This document shows, piece after piece, positions 61,128-64,000 of a stretch of 64,000 nucleotides of DNA. The stretch lies in the NCBI RefSeq assembly GCF_000423345.1, contig NZ_AUHU01000005.1, positions 62,001 to 126,000 of the forward strand. The letters run 5' to 3'. The stretch's first letter is position 1, and each line of letters starts with the position of its first letter. Position numbers and translations under genes: made by a program. The stretch is from Marinimicrobium agarilyticum DSM 16975 (GTDB lineage Bacteria; Pseudomonadota; Gammaproteobacteria; Pseudomonadales; Cellvibrionaceae). The notes below the pieces were generated by a model. It saw only the letters and a program-made list of their open reading frames with translations, did no database searches and was not told where the DNA came from.

Positions 61128-62690
61128 ATGAAAACAATGAACCGATTCACGATTACACTGGCGGCGCTAGCTGTCGCGGGATGTGGAATAACCGATTCTC
61201 CCAGCGGCAACTCCATGGTTGCCGAAAGCTCCTGCGCAGCCTTGACCGGGCTTGAAATAGCCAACACCAAAATCACCAGTGCTGAAAGAAAACCGGCCGG
61301 TTCATTCAGCTTCGGCTCCGGTCCCGACAGTGCTGGGATAGAGTTGCCCACTCATTGCTATGTCGAAGGCATGAGCAATGAACGCGTGGGTGCGGATGGT
61401 AAGACCTATGGTCTCGGTTTCGCGCTGGCCATGCCGGTGGATTGGAACGGGCGCTTCCTGTTTCAGGGCGGCGGTGGGCTGAATGGAACACTGCATCCGC
61501 CGCTTGGCGGCAACGCGGCCGGCGACACGCCGGCTCTGGCGCGCGGTTTTGCGGTGATTTCCACCGATGGCGGGCACAAGGGCGAGCACGGTTTCGACGC
61601 CTCCTTTATGGCCGATCAGCAGGCCGCGCTAGATTTTGCCGGACAGTCCGTGGCCAAGGTCACCCGGCTGGGCAAGGAGATCCTGAGCGCTCATTACGGG
61701 CAGGCGGCGCATCATACCTATATTTCCGGCTGCTCGACCGGTGGGCGCGAGAGCATGCTGGCCGCGCAGCGCTACCCCATGCTGTTCGACGGCGCCGTTG
61801 TCGGCGCGCCGGCCATGCGCACGGGGCATTCGAATTTCGCCCTGCGCAAGGCGGTCGTGGCCTTTAACGAGATAGCGCCCCGTGACGAGGAAGGCAATCC
61901 GCAGATCGGCCGCGCCTTTTCTCCGGCCGAGCGCCGCGCGGTGCATGACGGGCTTCTGGCGCAATGCGACGGCCTGGATGGCCTTGAAGACGGGGTGGTC
62001 GCCAATGTCCGTGGCTGCGACTTCGACCCCGGCCTGCTGGTGTGCGAGGCGGGGGAGGGCGATTCGTGTCTATCCCAGGCGCAGGCCGACGCGATCGACA
62101 AGGCATTCGCGCCGCTGGTCAACAGCGCCGGCTACGAGATCTATCCCGCCTTTCCCGTCGACACCGGCATGATCGAAGGGGGTATGACCTTTATCCCGGG
62201 TGAGAACTTCTTCTCGCCCGGCGCCAGCGCCGACCAGACCGAGCTCGACATCGACGCTGACGATGCGCGGCTGCGCAATGATCCGATGCAGGCGCGCACC
62301 GACAGCTACGGCTGGACCAACTTTTCGACCTTCCTCAATCGCGGTGGGAAGATCCTGTTCTATCACGGGGTCAGCGACGCTTGGTTCTCCGCCTACGACA
62401 CGCTCGGCTTTTATCAGCGGGCGGACGAAGCCAATGAAGGCTGGAGCGATGCCAGCCGCTACTATCACGTGCCCGGCATGGGCCATTGCGCCGGCGGGGC
62501 CAATACCTACGATTCCTTTGACCTGCTGAGCGCGGTCGTCGACTGGGTGGAAAATGGCGAAGCGCCGGGCGATGTCATCGCTTCGCGTACGAATCCTGAG
62601 CCCGCCAACACCAAGCTTTGTGCCTATCCGGAGCACCCGCATTATGTTGGTGGGGATGAGGCGTCGGCCGATAGCTATGAGTGCCGATAG
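61128..62690 (+). CDS. Tannase/feruloyl esterase-family lipoprotein
   Basis: 520 residues. Lipoprotein signal ends in LAVAGC (Cys near residue 20). The tannase-family alpha/beta-hydrolase has a nucleophile Ser in SGCSTGGRES and the His/Cys of the CS-D-HC motif in PGMGHCAGG; the paired disulfide Cys residues fit. Members cleave gallate, ferulate or similar esters (for example tannase, feruloyl esterase or MHETase). Feruloyl release from xylan would fit the xylanase here, but this is guesswork. Start ATG 61128, or ATG 61137 three codons on. Its GC-rich, GCG/CGC codon style differs from both sides and suggests transfer. Confidence 0.85.
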   Translation: MKTMNRFTITLAALAVAGCGITDSPSGNSMVAESSCAALTGLEIANTKITSAERKPAGSFSFGSGPDSAGIELPTHCYVEGMSNERVGADGKTYGLGFALAMPVDWNGRFLFQGGGGLNGTLHPPLGGNAAGDTPALARGFAVISTDGGHKGEHGFDASFMADQQAALDFAGQSVAKVTRLGKEILSAHYGQAAHHTYISGCSTGGRESMLAAQRYPMLFDGAVVGAPAMRTGHSNFALRKAVVAFNEIAPRDEEGNPQIGRAFSPAERRAVHDGLLAQCDGLDGLEDGVVANVRGCDFDPGLLVCEAGEGDSCLSQAQADAIDKAFAPLVNSAGYEIYPAFPVDTGMIEGGMTFIPGENFFSPGASADQTELDIDADDARLRNDPMQARTDSYGWTNFSTFLNRGGKILFYHGVSDAWFSAYDTLGFYQRADEANEGWSDASRYYHVPGMGHCAGGANTYDSFDLLSAVVDWVENGEAPGDVIASRTNPEPANTKLCAYPEHPHYVGGDEASADSYECR

Positions 62691-62702
62691 AGACTAGCGG
62701 TT

Positions 62703-62720
62703 CCGGGATCAGCCTCCCGG
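62703..62720. terminator. Weak hairpin after the tannase-family gene
   Basis: CCGGGA and TCCCGG form a 6-bp stem with a 6-nt loop, 12 nt after the stop. No U-tract follows. Nothing else is seen in the gap to 62813 between convergent stops. Confidence 0.35.
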
Positions 62721-62813
62721 TGACTGTTCAAAGTTGCGAAAATCTGAGCAGGTGCTGACCGACGCGCTCAGAAAAGGTGATTTTTGAGCGTGTTACTGCT
62801 GTTACAGTCAGGA

Positions 62814-63557
62814 TCAGGGCGCTGTTTTAGCTACAGCGAACGCGGCCTCTATAGCGGCATCACGAGCGTTCGCTAATACCCCATTATTTGCGGGCTCCCC
62901 GGTCACGGCGTTGTCGCTCGCCACCACAATAGCTGAACTGGCCATATTACGCATTCCAGCCACCTGAAATAGCGTTGCGCACTCCATATCGACCCCCAAA
63001 GCGCCTGTACTTGCCCAACGATTGATCGCTTCGGACGTTTCAAGCATGATCGCGTCAGTGCTCCACAACGCTGCCCGAATCGGGTTGACTGCCTGCTGCT
63101 GCAGCTGATGGTAGAGCTGTTCGGATAACGTTGAGTCAGAACGTATTCCCGAAGCGTCGGCTCCGTAGCGCAGCGGTAGGTGATCGTCCGTGTAACAGTG
63201 GGTGGGGACTAGTATGCTGCCTGCGGTACATGTTTTCTTCAGGCTCCCACAGTAGCCAACGCCAATGATTCGGCGTACCCCCATCATCGCCAAACATTCA
63301 GTCGCCAGGGCCACTGCCGGGCCACCGAGTTTGCTGCGCATGACACCAACAGTGACCCCGTTCTTGCGGCCTATGGAAATACTGGTAAGGTGTTTGAGCC
63401 TACCGCCAAGTTGAGTCATAAAAGATTCGTGGTCGTGAAGATCAGGGTTCTCCAGTGGCAGAATTACCGTTTCCGGGAAACGCTCCGCTGCAGGAAAATC
63501 GCCAAATAGCCAATTCCTCGCAATGCTTCTTATGCGGTCATTCCATTCGAAAGACAT
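62814..63557 (-). CDS. Nucleoside phosphorylase (PNP/UDP family)-like protein
   Basis: 247 residues from ATG 63557 (a TTG just upstream would add one). PNP_UDP-type fold with GVGYCGSLKK (phosphate-loop region), LVPTHCYTDDH, and the nucleoside-ribose motif DMECATLFQVA (Glu of the MEx pattern), then VVASDNAV with the base-binding Asp. Family enzymes cleave purine or uridine nucleosides, or 5'-methylthioadenosine. It lies 16 nt downstream of a radical SAM protein end on the same strand, so it may act on that enzyme's product or cofactor by-product (5'-deoxyadenosine is one option); this is inference. G+C is lower than the chromosome average here. Confidence 0.85.
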   Translation of the reverse strand: MSFEWNDRIRSIARNWLFGDFPAAERFPETVILPLENPDLHDHESFMTQLGGRLKHLTSISIGRKNGVTVGVMRSKLGGPAVALATECLAMMGVRRIIGVGYCGSLKKTCTAGSILVPTHCYTDDHLPLRYGADASGIRSDSTLSEQLYHQLQQQAVNPIRAALWSTDAIMLETSEAINRWASTGALGVDMECATLFQVAGMRNMASSAIVVASDNAVTGEPANNGVLANARDAAIEAAFAVAKTAP

Positions 63558-63573
63558 CAATCTTGCCCGTTGA

Positions 63574-64000
63574 TTAAAGAATGCTGGCCGCCGCGATCAG
63601 TTTGCTTGAGGACCGTTCCTCGACAACGGGTGACCTGACTGTAGCCGTACCGAATGCCTTATTGATATGGTGTTCGATGTAGCGTTCGAACCAATACTTT
63701 CTGACCTCACAGAATAAGTCTTTCTCATCCATGTGGCCGTACTCCGCATAAGTGTGGCCGGGCGACCCTGATTCACACAACTCTCTCCAGGCACACGCTT
63801 TGCACTCGCTAATTTTATCTGAACGCGTGTACATCTGGTATAGCTGTTCGTAGAATTGAGGTTTTCGGAAGCACATGTCCAGCGTCTCGTTCTTGACATT
63901 GCCGAGCATCCAGCTCTGATCTACCCACATCTGATCCGCAAGCACGTCCCCTTGTGGGGTAATGCGAGGGAACGCGTTATAGTAATAAACGTGTTTGGGA
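63574..64000 (-). CDS. Radical SAM protein, C-terminal SPASM part (gene continues past window)
   Basis: The open frame continues to the window end with no start; upstream codons give PRITPQGDVLADQMWVDQ, which matches the SPASM region of radical SAM maturases (ITPxGDV, then LGNVKNETL). The cysteines visible are CF after TLDM, SECKACAWRELCESG and DLFCEV, ligands for auxiliary Fe-S clusters. Likely functions are peptide or protein modification (RiPP, sulfatase or quinohemoprotein-type), or sugar/nucleoside chemistry. The radical SAM CX3CX2C core lies outside. The next gene is nucleoside phosphorylase-like. Confidence 0.8.
   Translation of the reverse strand, partial: PKHVYYYNAFPRITPQGDVLADQMWVDQSWMLGNVKNETLDMCFRKPQFYEQLYQMYTRSDKISECKACAWRELCESGSPGHTYAEYGHMDEKDLFCEVRKYWFERYIEHHINKAFGTATVRSPVVEERSSSKLIAAASIL

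Overview
The window is a 64-kb piece of a gammaproteobacterial chromosome, most likely from a marine or saline polysaccharide degrader of the Cellvibrionaceae type (Marinimicrobium, Saccharophagus or Cellvibrio relatives). This is inferred from gammaproteobacterial housekeeping genes (hflD, roxA, purB, mnmA, holC, pepA, lptFG), from secreted glycoside hydrolases of four families with carbohydrate-binding modules and a poly-serine linker, and from a carboxynorspermidine-type polyamine pathway. No rRNA, tRNA, CRISPR array or intact insertion sequence was seen.

Layout. 0-7.2 kb: the end of an RND efflux operon (adaptor plus permease), a YqjD/YqjE/YqjK-like envelope cluster, an AI-2E-family permease and a convergent YlqF-type GTPase. 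7.5-18.1 kb: a GH43 arabinanase, a MarR/Bcr-CflA pair with two visible operators, two oxidoreductases, then GH16, GH10 and GH13 enzymes on the minus strand, each apparently its own transcription unit. 18.4-24.1 kb: an IclR regulator and a minus-strand housekeeping run nudJ-mnmA-hflD-purB-roxA. 24.5-29.0 kb: a polyamine cluster (arginine decarboxylase, carboxynorspermidine synthase, nspC), interrupted by a 112-bp palindromic element that carries two CsrA-like hairpins. 29-44 kb: a heptad-like 11-residue-repeat lipoprotein, a degenerate hybrid histidine kinase, an MFS permease, an antiporter, holC-pepA, lptFG, an FHA-cyclase protein and a DUF2157/DUF4401/GDYXXLXY membrane cassette. 44.3-48.1 kb: a YhaO/YhaN (SbcDC-like) nuclease-ATPase pair.

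48.3-61.0 kb is the most interesting part: one tightly packed plus-strand operon built on a type I (IC-like) restriction-modification system. The order is KTSC protein, hsdR, RecQ helicase fused to a phosphoribosyltransferase, DprA-like protein, C-terminal half of DinD, hsdS, an LA2681-type HEPN protein, a PrrC-like anticodon-nuclease ATPase, hsdM. From hsdR to hsdM the genes overlap or are at most 14 bp apart. I read it as a layered defence island: DNA restriction, a DNA-processing pair (helicase plus DprA) and two candidate RNases that could be released if restriction fails. The co-occurrence of two RNases with the RecQ-PRTase/DprA pair inside one hsd operon is the candidate novel system. 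Only the ACNase-in-hsd theme (PrrC) is established.

61.1-64.0 kb: a tannase/feruloyl esterase-family lipoprotein with different base usage, then (minus strand) a nucleoside phosphorylase-like protein and the end of a SPASM-domain radical SAM protein that runs off the window. All functional calls are from reading the sequence and family knowledge; no database search was run.
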